Assembly (NCBI GenBank): GCA_945883955.1
Contig: CAMCYN010000010.1
Location: 1-36,160, forward strand
Source: Akkermansia muciniphila
Lineage (GTDB): Bacteria > Verrucomicrobiota > Verrucomicrobiia > Chthoniobacterales > Chthoniobacteraceae
Direction of reading: 5' to 3'
DNA length: 36,160 bases
Within the stretch, counting starts at the first letter, position 1. Each line of letters starts with the position of its first letter. Under the pieces are notes generated by a model. The model searched no databases. It was not told the DNA's origin and was given only the letters and a program-made list of their open reading frames with translations. The position numbers were made by a program, and so were the translations under genes. This document shows, in pieces, positions 17,347-25,644 of the stretch.

Positions 17347-17719
17347 ATGAGGCTCTATGGTTGCAGTTACCCACGCTGGCGCGGGGTCTTTTTCCCGGTG
17401 GGGTGGCCTCAAAAACCCAAGCTCGAATACGTCGCCCAGAGGATGAACTCGGTCGAGATCAACGGCTCCTTTCACTCCCTCCAACGCCCTCAGAATTACC
17501 GACCGGGTATCCCCGGAACGTTCCGAGGAATCCATCACCCGGGAACGCCACCTCTTCGATTACGAAGCCCTCGAAGCCCGCACCCAACTCGAGCAGGCAC
17601 GCAGCCTGGTGCCTGAAGTTTTGCGAGGAAACCTTCTTCCACGAGAACAAGACGAACTGGTGCGCCTATCAGTTTTACTCGATGAATTGCTGACTCGGAG
17701 CGTCGACAATCTCAGTTAG
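17347..17719 (+). pseudogene. DUF72-like gene, truncated and frameshifted
   Basis: From the ATG at 17347 the frame encodes MRLYGCSYPRWRGVFFP, then LEYVAQRMNSVEINGSFHSL, matching the N-terminal signature of DUF72 proteins (GTSGW-x-W-x-G-FYP, then LExYA-x-F-x-TVEIN-x-TFY). After about residue 50 the frame loses all family character. In the +1 frame, open from about 17446 to the TAG at 17717, is ESITRERHLFDYEALEAR, which resembles the DUF72 segment around FITHERRL, followed by an acidic-leucine tail (LVPEVLRGNLLPREQDEL) that I cannot place. A normal DUF72 protein has about 240-300 residues, so at least half is gone. Clearly non-functional as DUF72 unless the sequence contains errors. Confidence 0.6.
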
Positions 17720-18415
17720 GCCCGCCAACCCATCGCAGCGACTGAGAACCGTGACCTTGCTCGTATAGCGACAATCACGCCCGTAGCTCAAAAAAACGAG
17801 GACGACATGCTTTCCGCCGGAGCGACCAATGTGGAAAACGCCCGCCGCATGTTACAGACGATGATTTTCGATGTGGTCCAGGAGTACTCTCAAATTGCGC
17901 GCCTCGTTTATCTGGTTTCCAAAATCGCCGCGATCCTCGGAACCCTTTTTTTTCGGCGATTGTCATTCGGAGCCTCATCAGCCCTGTCCGCAACATGATG
18001 CGCGGCATCAATGAAGTTCAGGAAGGAAAGCTGGACGCGAAACTCGAGGTGATTTCTTCCGACGAAATTGGGCCCTTAACCCGCTCGTTTAATGTCATGG
18101 TGGGTGAACTGCGCATGAAGGAGCAGCTCAAGAGCACCTTCGGGAAATCTCTCGCCCCGCGTATCGTGGACACTTTGCTTGCTCAGGTAACCGATCTGGG
18201 CTCGAGACAACGCGAAGTGATGACCGTGTTCTTCAGCGACCCGGTCGGCTTCACCACCATCTCCGAACGCCTCACTCCAAGCGGACTGGTCAACGTCATG
18301 AACCGATATTTCTCGCTCATGTCCGCCCCGATCCGCGCCAACCACGGTCTGATTGATAAATTTGTGACACAGGTTTTGGCGCAATGCATTGTCCCCCGCA
18401 CAGTCCGGCCCCAAC
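17720..18415 (+). pseudogene. HAMP / class III adenylate cyclase remnant, frameshifted and 3'-truncated
   Basis: The first frame (ATG at 17807; open from 17720) encodes a helical segment and a membrane helix, VSKIAAILGTLFF. At a run of eight T (17946-17953) the frame changes; adding one T would continue it as SAIVIRSLISPVRNMMRG, the end of the membrane helix and the start of a HAMP domain (to about GELRMKEQ). A class III cyclase domain then begins (VMTVFFSDPVGFTTISERL, LVNVMNRYFSLM, GLIDKFV). The first metal-binding aspartate is present in FSD, but the expected GDxVMAxxG segment with the second aspartate is replaced by unrelated sequence, and the Dabb gene's 3' end lies 18 bp on. The remnant therefore cannot be catalytic. 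The open frame continuing to 18768 is antisense to Dabb. Confidence 0.7.
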
Positions 18416-18432
18416 CGCCCCGGCTTCGCCGC

Positions 18433-18792
18433 TTAACCCATGGGGGTATGGTCGTAGACGACCTCCCGGCCAAAGAACGGTTTGCAAATCGCCACAAACC
18501 GCTGATGAAACTCGGACCCGCTCAGGTAAAACTCGTGGTCGGCCATGTTTTTGAAATGGAGCAAACTCGCGTAATCAAACGAATGATCCGTGGCCGGCCG
18601 CTCCTCAGTCGGGGCGGGTTTTCCGATGCACGAATAGGCGAGATACGGGGCATTCGCCAGCGCCGGAAGCTTCCGCTCGAAGGTGGTCCGCTGCTCGGAC
18701 GAGGGGTCCTGCTTCAGCCAGAAATATACGTTATGAATGATCCTTGGCGTTTGGTGTCGAAATGTTGAACTGCGTTCCGTCGGACTCTCCAT
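18433..18792 (-). CDS. Dabb (stress-responsive alpha/beta-barrel) domain protein
   Basis: A 119-residue protein of the Dabb family, small dimeric ferredoxin-like barrels found in stress and aromatic-catabolic contexts but mostly without known reaction. Family features in order: IIHNVYFWLK opening strand, a Ser/Glu-rich helix (PSSEQRTTFERKLPAL), the IGKPAPTEE loop, DHSFDYASLLHFKNM, and the closing Y-x-x-H-x-x-F-type helix (FHQRFVAICKPFF) followed by VVYDH. The start gives about 17 residues before the domain; no better start is visible. It is divergent from the amidohydrolase gene, sharing a 169-bp spacer, and its 3' end abuts the cyclase remnant. Confidence 0.85.
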   Translation of the reverse strand: MESPTERSSTFRHQTPRIIHNVYFWLKQDPSSEQRTTFERKLPALANAPYLAYSCIGKPAPTEERPATDHSFDYASLLHFKNMADHEFYLSGSEFHQRFVAICKPFFGREVVYDHTPMG

Positions 18793-18961
18793 CCGGCAGC
18801 GAATTGCCGTCCCTCGGAACGACCCGCGTTACCAAAAACCCTGGCGAAAGGTTGTCTCCCGTTGCCAATATTTGGTCTATTCCTGCCATCCCGCAGCCTC
18901 CGCCAAAGCCCATCCGCTTGAACTCAGGCGCGCTCTCGCCGCTCTCTCCCCGCTCGCTCCA

Positions 18962-19891
18962 ATGATCTTCGCAACATCACCTCTTTGCCCGTCTCATGAT
19001 CCCGGCCCCAATCATCCCGAAAAGGTGGCCCGATACCATAGTGTGCTCGACGCGCTCCAAGCCGCGGACCTTCTCTCCCGATCCACCCGGATTGAGGGCA
19101 AGCCCGCCAGCGAGGAAGACCTTCTGCTGGTACACGACGCCGCCTATATCGAGTTGGCAAAACGCGAGATCCAGTACGGTTACGACCACCTGAGTACGGG
19201 CGACACCCAAGTCTGCGCCGCCTCCTGGAGCGCAGCCCAGGCCGCCGCCGGATGCGCCATCGAGGCGACCGAAGCCGTGGTGAAAGGACCGCACAAAACC
19301 GCCTTCTGTCTGGTGCGTCCGCCGGGACATCACGCCTCGGCGGCCATCGGTATGGGGTTCTGTATTCTTAACAACGTGGCAATCGCCGCCCGCTACGCCC
19401 AGCGGCGTTTGGGTTTGGAGCGTATCCTCATCGTGGACTGGGACGTACATCATGGAAACGGCACCCAGAACATTTTCTATCACGACAGGAACGTCTTCTT
19501 TTTTAGCACCCACCAATCCCCCTGGTATCCCGGGACGGGCCGTGCTTCGGAAACCGGCGAGGGAGCCGGAGTAGGCACCACATTGAATTGCCCCCTGCCC
19601 GCCGGCAGCGGACGCACCGCAGTCTTTTCCTGTTTCGAAAAGCAACTCCTTCCAGCGATGGAAAAGTTTCGGCCCGAACTCGTTTTCATCAGCGCCGGGT
19701 TTGATTCTCGCAAAGGCGACCCCCTAGGAAAATTCGAGCTCTCCGACACCGACTTTGCCGATCTGACAAATTGCGTCCGGGAAATTGCCGCCAAAAACGC
19801 CGACGGACGGGTCGTGAGCGTCCTGGAGGGCGGATATTCCCTCTCGGGCCTCGCCTCGGCGGCGACCGCACATGTAGGCGCGCTGCTGTAA
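18962..19891 (+). CDS. Histone-deacetylase-fold amidohydrolase (AcuC/APAH-like)
   Basis: A 309-residue zinc amidohydrolase of the arginase/deacetylase superfamily, removing acetyl groups from lysine side chains or polyamines. Motifs in order: HPEKVARY near the N-terminus, the catalytic RPPGHHA (H123/H124), VDWDVHHGNGTQ with zinc ligands D161 and H163, SAGFDSRKGDPLG with the third ligand D248, and EGGYSL at the end. The start at 18962 gives MIFATSPLC, consistent with the first strand; the longer in-frame version starting at 18737 overlaps the Dabb gene on the other strand and is rejected. Substrate is unknown. No acetyltransferase or acetyl-CoA synthetase gene is adjacent. Confidence 0.92.
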   Translation: MIFATSPLCPSHDPGPNHPEKVARYHSVLDALQAADLLSRSTRIEGKPASEEDLLLVHDAAYIELAKREIQYGYDHLSTGDTQVCAASWSAAQAAAGCAIEATEAVVKGPHKTAFCLVRPPGHHASAAIGMGFCILNNVAIAARYAQRRLGLERILIVDWDVHHGNGTQNIFYHDRNVFFFSTHQSPWYPGTGRASETGEGAGVGTTLNCPLPAGSGRTAVFSCFEKQLLPAMEKFRPELVFISAGFDSRKGDPLGKFELSDTDFADLTNCVREIAAKNADGRVVSVLEGGYSLSGLASAATAHVGALL

Positions 19892-20135
19892 TTTCTCACT
19901 TCCGCCACCTTTCAACGGATTGCTCACCAGAGCGTAAACACCAAGGCCAGCGGGATTGACCGGTTTTTAAGGGCAGGAGTTCCCGCTCCAACAACGGGCC
20001 ACACCCGCCCCGGAAGCGATTGAGATTTGGCGAGTGTCATTTCCCGATGGTTTAGTTTTCGGAATTTGAATAGTTATGGGTTAGCTCCCGCATAACTTCA
20101 TCGAACTGGCAACTCCGCCTGTACGGCCAGCTTTC

Positions 20136-21608
20136 ATGCCCTCCTCCCCTTCTATGACTCCAACAGAACACTTCTTCCTTCCGTGGGGATTGGGCCACGG
20201 TTACGAAAACTTTGTCCGCGTGCATTCGATTTTAAAAGACGGAGTTAAACAACGTTTCATCCAAGGCAAGGAGGGTCTCTCGGAAGCTTCCATCCAAGGC
20301 GTCATTAAAAGCCTCGATAAAATCCACATAAAACGACCTTCCTCTGAAAAGAAAACCGAGAGCAATCCCGTGACGCGGGCTTTGCGATATACAGCGAGCC
20401 TCAAGCTTTTAACCCAGAAATACAGCGAACTATTGTCCATGAATCTCAGGTTCCTTCCTGATTTCGACAAAGATCTCCAGATATTCTTAAGCCATCTCGA
20501 TGGTATTTTACGATTACAAAAGAAACCGGAATCCGGGCATGTCGGGGAAATCAACCGTTTCGTGGACAAGGGAAAGTCCCTTCGTTTAAACGAATCTTAC
20601 ATCTACCTCAATGACACCACCAAAGCGCTACTCAATCGCTTTCTAAAGCTATTCATTCGGGTACTCCTATGCGCCGATCTAACAGGACGCTCTTTCTTTT
20701 TCCGCGAATTGTTTTTTAGTGTTATCGGAAACCGTAGAGTGGAGGATCGCTTCGGAAACATTATCACGAATGAAAATGGGGACTCCCTGGCTTATCCACA
20801 CCCCAGTTATTTCGTCGATAAACGCATGAAGGTCTTTGGACCAAAATGTCTGGATGGATTAAAGCCCGAGGCTCTGGAGCGAATCAATCGGTTTATGTTG
20901 AACCCCAAAGCTTCCGCGCCGCGCGAGTTATTTTCGGTTCTCAGATCCAATCTGAAACGAATCGGGTGGCACCGCATTTCAAATGCACGCTATTTTTGCC
21001 TCACCCTCGTCGAAGTCCGTCAACACGGAAGGAAGGAACAAAGGCTGATTTTCAGCTCAAACAGCGATGCACCAAAAGCAATCTTCGACCGCGCGTTAGT
21101 TCGCGAATGCGCCGAGGGAATAGCTTACAAATATGTTTCGGAACTCGTTGCCAAAGGCGTCGATGCCCGCGTGATTTCCCAGGCTCTGTATCGACATCTC
21201 GAAGAAGGCGAGCATCCAAAGCCGGAACGTTTCCTTCCGTGTGACGACTGCCGGAAAAAAGGCTTCCTCGAAGCCGTCACCACCCCGCCGGGGATCTCTT
21301 TTACAGTGTTCGGGCGGGCCGATCATCTCCAGACTATTTTTAACCGGAAAAACAATCCCGGCTTAAGGGAAGTTAATCCCAGATACGAAATCAAAGACGT
21401 TCCAAGCATGGTCCAAATGACGAAATCGAGAATCGATTCCAGACCTATCGCTATGGTACGATACACCAATGAACAGTTATTGGTCAGTGAAGTGATTCGC
21501 ACCAGGCGTCATACCAAAAACAAAACTGTCGAGCTTACCCGGAAAATCCGGCTGTCGTTAAGAACCGACGGCACAGGTCAGGCCGTAAAATCGGGCAGGG
21601 CGCACTAA
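20136..21608 (+). CDS. Unrecognised 490-residue protein
   Basis: I do not recognise this protein. It has no signal peptide or clear membrane helix and is rich in Arg, Lys, Phe and Leu. The first half is helical and basic (KRPSSEKKTESNPVTRALR, LLTQKYSELLSMNLRFLPDF). A hydrophobic stretch LLNRFLKLFIRVLLCADL lies near residue 165-185. Near the C-terminus is a CDDC pair (C369/C372) in LPCDDCRKKGF, which could bind metal with other residues, then a basic tail (RTRRHTKNKTVELTRKIRL). Its DNA is visibly richer in A and T than the neighbouring genes, suggesting horizontal acquisition. It stands alone, with 244 bp before and 189 bp after it. A second ATG at residue 7 is an alternative start. Confidence 0.7.
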   Translation: MPSSPSMTPTEHFFLPWGLGHGYENFVRVHSILKDGVKQRFIQGKEGLSEASIQGVIKSLDKIHIKRPSSEKKTESNPVTRALRYTASLKLLTQKYSELLSMNLRFLPDFDKDLQIFLSHLDGILRLQKKPESGHVGEINRFVDKGKSLRLNESYIYLNDTTKALLNRFLKLFIRVLLCADLTGRSFFFRELFFSVIGNRRVEDRFGNIITNENGDSLAYPHPSYFVDKRMKVFGPKCLDGLKPEALERINRFMLNPKASAPRELFSVLRSNLKRIGWHRISNARYFCLTLVEVRQHGRKEQRLIFSSNSDAPKAIFDRALVRECAEGIAYKYVSELVAKGVDARVISQALYRHLEEGEHPKPERFLPCDDCRKKGFLEAVTTPPGISFTVFGRADHLQTIFNRKNNPGLREVNPRYEIKDVPSMVQMTKSRIDSRPIAMVRYTNEQLLVSEVIRTRRHTKNKTVELTRKIRLSLRTDGTGQAVKSGRAH

Positions 21609-21797
21609 ATTTTCGGCTTTGGCGGCCCTAACAACTTATCCCTCATCGGGATTACATCATACGGAATCCAATGCATTGCAATAATCATGTCCGTTAAAAT
21701 GACATAGCCCAAGCCCGCAGGCGAAATATCTCCGGTCCATTAAATTCACTCAAGTGACATCCATCCGCAACACAGCAGTCCCCCGTAAATTATAATT

Positions 21798-22505
21798 ATG
21801 CGTTTCCTCCCCCTGCTCACCTCCCTCATTGCGTTACCGCTTCTGGCCGAAGAAAACCTTGGCACGCTAGTTTTTTCAGATGAATTCGAGCGTATAGAGA
21901 CACAAGAACTAAAGGATGAACCGGGCAATGGCTGGAAAACCAGCAGTTCCTGGAGTGCCAAGGGAAACAAGGAAGTGGATCTCCTCGATGGCGCGCTGCA
22001 CATTTATATTCATCCGGAAGCGATCCACGCCGTGGATGTGGGCCATGATTTTGCATTCATAGACGGCACGGCGACCATGCGTTTTAAATTCCATGAAGAG
22101 AAAGACACTCTCATGTTAAACTTCGCCGATTTATCCTGTAAGGAAGTCCACGCCGGACATCTTTGCGCCGCCAAATTCGCAGCCAAAAATGTCACTTTGC
22201 AAGACATGAAAACAGGCGGGATGTTGTTAAATTATTACAACGCACGGAAAATCGGAACTCTTTCCAAAGAAGACGAGGCGGTCATCAGGAGCAAAGTAAA
22301 GTCTTTCCCGAAAGACATCAGCATAAACACCTGGCATTCACTCAAGGTGACTATCGCAGGCGACACCATAACCGCGTCGGTCGACGGGGATCTCGTTGGC
22401 AGCTTTAGTTCCCCGGGTATTGCCCACGAATCCAAACAAGTTCTCCGACTATTAGTCTCCAATAAGGTCACTATTGATGACGTGAAATATTACAAGCAGA
22501 GATAG
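21798..22505 (+). CDS. Secreted DUF1080/LamG-like beta-sandwich protein
   Basis: A 235-residue protein with a Sec signal peptide (MRFLPLLTSLIALPLLA, cleavage near AEE) and a body of alternating beta strands of the concanavalin-like type. Recognisable pieces are the opening LVFSDEFER, GNGWKTSSSWSAKGNKEV, FIDGTATMRFKFHE, and the closing NTWHSLKVTIAGDTITASVDGDLV, a layout shared with DUF1080 (3-keto-disaccharide hydrolase) and LamG-like proteins common in PVC bacteria. A carbohydrate-related role outside the cytoplasm is likely; catalysis cannot be judged. It stands alone. No Shine-Dalgarno precedes the ATG; a TATAAT hexamer overlaps the region just before the start but is placed too close to serve as its promoter. 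Confidence 0.75.
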   Translation: MRFLPLLTSLIALPLLAEENLGTLVFSDEFERIETQELKDEPGNGWKTSSSWSAKGNKEVDLLDGALHIYIHPEAIHAVDVGHDFAFIDGTATMRFKFHEEKDTLMLNFADLSCKEVHAGHLCAAKFAAKNVTLQDMKTGGMLLNYYNARKIGTLSKEDEAVIRSKVKSFPKDISINTWHSLKVTIAGDTITASVDGDLVGSFSSPGIAHESKQVLRLLVSNKVTIDDVKYYKQR

Positions 22506-22868
22506 GCGATCCAGAGAGCGTCCGTCAGTCGACCTTTTGTAGGATTCCCACTGGTTTGTGGCTGTGCTTCGAGCAAATACAATCCGTCCAGTGAGTCGTG
22601 GTCGAACCGATCGCGCCCCCGTCCCTCGCCCGGGGCTGCGCGCCCGGTAAACCCATTCATAGTTATTCGGAGCCAGCCTTTCCGGCCTGAAGACATCGCA
22701 CTTGGGGCTCGATTCCGTCGGATAGTTCTTACGGCAGCGTACCGGCCTCCAGCGTCCCCTTGCGGGATATTGGACGAAACTTGTCCGCGTCAGCCCAAGG
22801 TGAGATGACAGATCTGCAGTCACCGCCTTTTTGATTTTCATCTCAAAAGAGATGACAATGATCCTCGC
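22506..22868. other. 363-bp intergenic stretch with operator-like repeats at its 3' end
   Basis: No convincing gene is seen on either strand: the minus-strand open frames across 22452-22841 and 22490-22696 are rich in Arg/Gly/Pro and carry no recognisable family motif. The last 70 bases hold the paired repeats described separately, upstream of the cyclic-nucleotide-binding protein. Confidence 0.5.
22802..22857. promoter_or_regulatory. Operator-like repeats before the cNMP-binding protein gene
   Basis: The 9-mer GAGATGACA occurs at 22802-22810 and again at 22849-22857. The second copy forms a perfect 7-bp inverted repeat with TCATCTC at 22838-22844 across an AAAA spacer. The palindrome ends 11 bases before the ATG at 22869. 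Such placement suits a repressor or autoregulatory site; which protein binds is unknown. Confidence 0.4.
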
Positions 22869-23318
22869 ATGGAAACTCCCATCCAGCGACGAGCGGAACT
22901 GCTCGCGAGTCTATCCGGATTTTCCGAATTACCCCCGGTCGTTCGTAGGGACCTGGCGGATGCGTTGAAAGTGGAGAATTTCCCGGCAGACAGCGTTGTC
23001 GTCGCCGAAAGACAAATGGGCGACCGGATGTACATTATTGAAAGTGGAATCGCCTCAGTCTCGACCATGGGCGCGAATGGCCCTGTGATCCTCGGACAAC
23101 TCTCAGCCGGAGAGATGTTTGGTGAGATCGCCTTGGTTAGCAAAATCCGCCGACGGAAGGCTACAGTCACAGCGCTCACCCCGCTGGTGACGCTGAGTCT
23201 GGCGGCCGAGGCTTTTGAAAAAGCCCTGGCCCCATATCCGGAGGTGTTAGCCAATTTTATTCAGGCCGCAGAGACCTTGATGCGCCGAAAGCTCCAGAAG
23301 CTCTCCGACACCAAATAA
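22869..23318 (+). CDS. Stand-alone cyclic nucleotide-binding domain protein
   Basis: A 149-residue protein consisting of one CRP-type cNMP-binding beta barrel and a C-terminal helix, with no DNA-binding or enzymatic domain. The phosphate-binding cassette is F84-G-E-I-A-L with the following R96-K-A-T, the intact form able to bind cAMP or cGMP. Before it lie the usual GDRMYIIESG and GQLSAGEMF strands. The C-terminal helix is basic (TLMRRKLQKL). It may act as a free sensor subunit for a partner. The only cyclase-like sequence in the window is a decayed remnant 4.5 kb upstream. The gene is monocistronic and convergent with the VOC gene. Confidence 0.9.
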   Translation: METPIQRRAELLASLSGFSELPPVVRRDLADALKVENFPADSVVVAERQMGDRMYIIESGIASVSTMGANGPVILGQLSAGEMFGEIALVSKIRRRKATVTALTPLVTLSLAAEAFEKALAPYPEVLANFIQAAETLMRRKLQKLSDTK

Positions 23319-23388
23319 CCCCCCGTTCCCCCGTTCCCTCAGTCCACTCCAGCTCCCAGGCTTCGGCCCCCTCTCCGCACAGCGCCCT

Positions 23389-23886
23389 TTAGGCCGAGCG
23401 ACAAACCGGTTCACACAGTAAATCGGCCACATCCAGAGATCGGGTATCCATCGCCAGACTTCCCGACGAATCGCGCGGCCATACCTCCCTCGGCCGATCC
23501 CAATAGAGTTCAACTCCGTTCTGATCCGGGTCCCTCAAATAAAGCGCTTCACTGACTCCATGGTCGGATGCGCCCTCCAGAGCGATCCCGGCGGAACGCA
23601 CCCGGCGAAATGCGTCCGCCAGATCGGCCCGGGTCGGATACAGGATAGCCAGATGATACAGGCCGGTACAGCGTTGCGGAGGCGGACTGCCCCCGAGGCT
23701 TTCCCACGTATTTAACCCGAGGTGATGATGGTATCCACCCGCAGCGATAAACACCCCATGGGATCCGTAACGCTGGGTCACAGCAAACCCCAATACCCCG
23801 CAGTAGAACTTCAGGGATCGTTCGATATCGGCCACCTTTAGGTGCAGATGCCCAATACGGACACCGTCGCAAATCGGCTCTGTCAT
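23389..23886 (-). CDS. VOC family dioxygenase/glyoxalase (CatE-like)
   Basis: A 165-residue metal-binding protein of the vicinal oxygen chelate superfamily, built of two beta-alpha-beta-beta-beta modules. The likely metal ligands are H13 (IGHLHLKV), H78 (GLYHLAIL) and E126 (GVELYWD), and GVLGFAVTQRYGSHGVFIAAGGYHHHLGLNTW is typical of catechol-2,3-dioxygenase-like CatE proteins, though glyoxalase or bleomycin-resistance relatives are also possible. The start at 23886 gives MTEPICDGVRIG just before the first strand; the earlier in-frame start adds 29 Arg-rich residues and is less likely. It is the last gene of a minus-strand series helicase, entericidin-like, VOC, with spacers of over 100 bp. 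Confidence 0.88.
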   Translation of the reverse strand: MTEPICDGVRIGHLHLKVADIERSLKFYCGVLGFAVTQRYGSHGVFIAAGGYHHHLGLNTWESLGGSPPPQRCTGLYHLAILYPTRADLADAFRRVRSAGIALEGASDHGVSEALYLRDPDQNGVELYWDRPREVWPRDSSGSLAMDTRSLDVADLLCEPVCRSA

Positions 23887-23999
23887 GAGATAGGCAGTCA
23901 ACTCCAGGGCCCTCCTGTCTGCGGGCCGCAACGGATCCTCACCGCTGCGACTCCGAGCAAGCCGGGAAACCACAGGCCGGGCCCGGCCCTACCAGCCAG

Positions 24000-24023
24000 A
24001 GAGACCGACCAAAATCGGTCTCT
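24000..24023 (-). terminator. Perfect 9-bp hairpin at the end of the entericidin-like gene
   Basis: AGAGACCGA pairs with TCGGTCTCT across a 6-base loop. It overlaps the stop codon of the minus-strand lipoprotein gene. No T-tract follows on the minus strand, so it may be a 3' stabiliser rather than a terminator. Confidence 0.45.
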
Positions 24024-24180
24024 ATCGTTTCACGCCAGCTTCAATCTTCTCCCCGGTCCTTTCTACGTCCCGGCCAAACCCACGGACAGTGTTACAGCCC
24101 ACCCCCGCAGTGCAGAGAATAGCCATGCCAACAATCGACAGAATGATACGTTGAGAGCGAGTGAGTGCAGTCGTTTTCAT
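24022..24180 (-). CDS. Entericidin-like small lipoprotein
   Basis: A 52-residue protein with a lipoprotein signal: MKTTALTRSQR, a hydrophobic stretch (IILSIVGMAILCTAGVG) and a cysteine in VGCNTVRGFGRDVERTGEKI. The CNTVRGxGxDVExxGxxI pattern is the hallmark of the entericidin EcnA/EcnB family, small envelope lipoproteins first studied as a toxin/antidote pair in enteric bacteria but found widely with unclear roles. Only one copy is present here. The start at 24180 is chosen over the in-frame ATG at 24288, which would place an additional hydrophobic segment before the signal. Confidence 0.85.
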   Translation of the reverse strand: MKTTALTRSQRIILSIVGMAILCTAGVGCNTVRGFGRDVERTGEKIEAGVKR

Positions 24181-24309
24181 TGCTATTACATCGCTCGCGA
24201 GCTGAGGCACGGCCCTACGGGCGATCGTTTCCTTCACAACAAACGCACCCGCAGCCCCAAAACCCACTCCAGCCGCTGCCCAACACAACAGGCCACCCCG
24301 CCCGGCGCC

Positions 24310-25473
24310 TTATTTCCGCGAATTTGCCGACCCCGGATGTTCGTCCAAAGGGATCACCCGGCCTTCCCGCAGCCGGACTTCCTTAAGCTCAATCCCTAGC
24401 TCGTCCTGATACCGGCGAACCAGCCGGGTCTCCTGCGCGGTAAACAAAGACGTCGCCGTCCCGCGAGCCCCGGCACGCGCCGTCCGACCCACCCGGTGAA
24501 TGTACGCCTTGCTTTGGGCCGGAGCGTCCAGATTAAAAATATGCGTCACTCCGGGGATATCCAGCCCGCGGGCAGCCACATCCGAGGCAATCATTACCTG
24601 GACGCGACCGCTCCGAAAATCCTCCATCGCCTTCTTGCGTTCGGTTTTATCAAAGGCCCCGTGCAGGTCGGTTGTGAGAATCTTGTGATGCGCCAGTTTG
24701 GCCGCCACCATTTCCGCCGTGGCGTTGCGATGCACAAACACAAGGGCACGCTCAGGATTCATCGCATGCAACATCCGGCGTAACACGTCGGGTTTATCGC
24801 GCTCTTCGCACACGTGGAACAGGTGTTCGATGTTCGTGTTTACCGGAGAAATCTCGGTCTGAAGCACTATGTGATTTGGGGCGAGCAACGCCACTTCGTC
24901 GGAACTACGCGTCTGTTCGGTAGCCGAAGCGAACAGCAACTGGCGGTCCCGCGGCGCGGCAAGCACGATCTTGCGCGTGGATTCCAGACTCTCCTGGTCG
25001 AGCAGCGTGTCGGCTTCATCGAGCACGATCACCTTAAAAGTGTGGGCCTTGAGTTTGCCCATCGCAATCAGCTCCCGGATCCGTCCCGGAGAACCCACCG
25101 CAATATGCGGCTTCTTTTTGAGTTTCTCCACCTGACGCTCCAGCGAAGTGCCGCCAATTAACAGGAGGGTCCGCACGGGCATGCCGGAGTTTTGGGCCAG
25201 ATCACACGCCTGCCTCTGGATCTGAATGGCCAGCTCGTGGGTCGGCGCAATGATAACCACCTGCGTAATATCCTGTTTGAGCTCGAGGCGCCCAAACAAA
25301 GGCAGCAGATAGGCTAGGGTTTTTCCCGAGCCGGTTTCGGCATGGATATACACGTCCTTGCCCTCGGCGATTGCCGGGATGGCCAAAGACTGAATGGCCG
25401 TGGGTGCGCTAATTTTTTGCTTCTCCAAAGCCGCGACGAGCGGAGCCGTGATTCCAAGTTCGCTAAATGTCAT
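24310..25473 (-). CDS. DEAD-box RNA helicase
   Basis: A 387-residue ATP-dependent RNA helicase containing essentially only the two RecA-like domains. Motifs: Q motif with Q28 (APTAIQSLAIP), motif I AETGSGKT (45-52), motif II DEAD (152-155), motif III SAT (183-185), motif V RGLDIPG and motif VI HRVGRTARAG. The C-terminal extension is short, without an RNA-specificity domain, as in RhlE- or CshA-type core proteins, so the target is unknown. It is one of the very few genes in the window with a proper Shine-Dalgarno sequence: AGGAG, five or six bases before the ATG. It is divergent from the DUF1080 gene at 25645. Confidence 0.94.
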   Translation of the reverse strand: MTFSELGITAPLVAALEKQKISAPTAIQSLAIPAIAEGKDVYIHAETGSGKTLAYLLPLFGRLELKQDITQVVIIAPTHELAIQIQRQACDLAQNSGMPVRTLLLIGGTSLERQVEKLKKKPHIAVGSPGRIRELIAMGKLKAHTFKVIVLDEADTLLDQESLESTRKIVLAAPRDRQLLFASATEQTRSSDEVALLAPNHIVLQTEISPVNTNIEHLFHVCEERDKPDVLRRMLHAMNPERALVFVHRNATAEMVAAKLAHHKILTTDLHGAFDKTERKKAMEDFRSGRVQVMIASDVAARGLDIPGVTHIFNLDAPAQSKAYIHRVGRTARAGARGTATSLFTAQETRLVRRYQDELGIELKEVRLREGRVIPLDEHPGSANSRK

Positions 25474-25644
25474 TTTTTCTCCTGCTAAGGCCCGAGCATA
25501 TCAGAAACCACCCGACTCAGGTGCAAATGGTTTGGTCCTCAGCCGCCTGAACCTCCGCCCTTCCGGAGATACCCCAACCGTGGCTACAGATACCGCCTAA
25601 GGGCGACTTTACCCACCCACTTATCCTCTCTACACCCACCTCGT

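Noticed and set aside
18416-18768. Continuation of the cyclase frame
   Set aside because: It is antisense to the Dabb gene and has no cyclase character beyond about 18375.
21791-21796. TATAAT directly before the 21798 start as promoter
   Set aside because: A transcript would begin after the ATG, and no matching -35 hexamer is seen 16-18 bp upstream.
22452-22841. 129-codon minus-strand frame before the cNMP-binding gene
   Set aside because: Arg/Pro-rich, no motif, overlaps the operator-like repeats and the end of the DUF1080/LamG-like gene.
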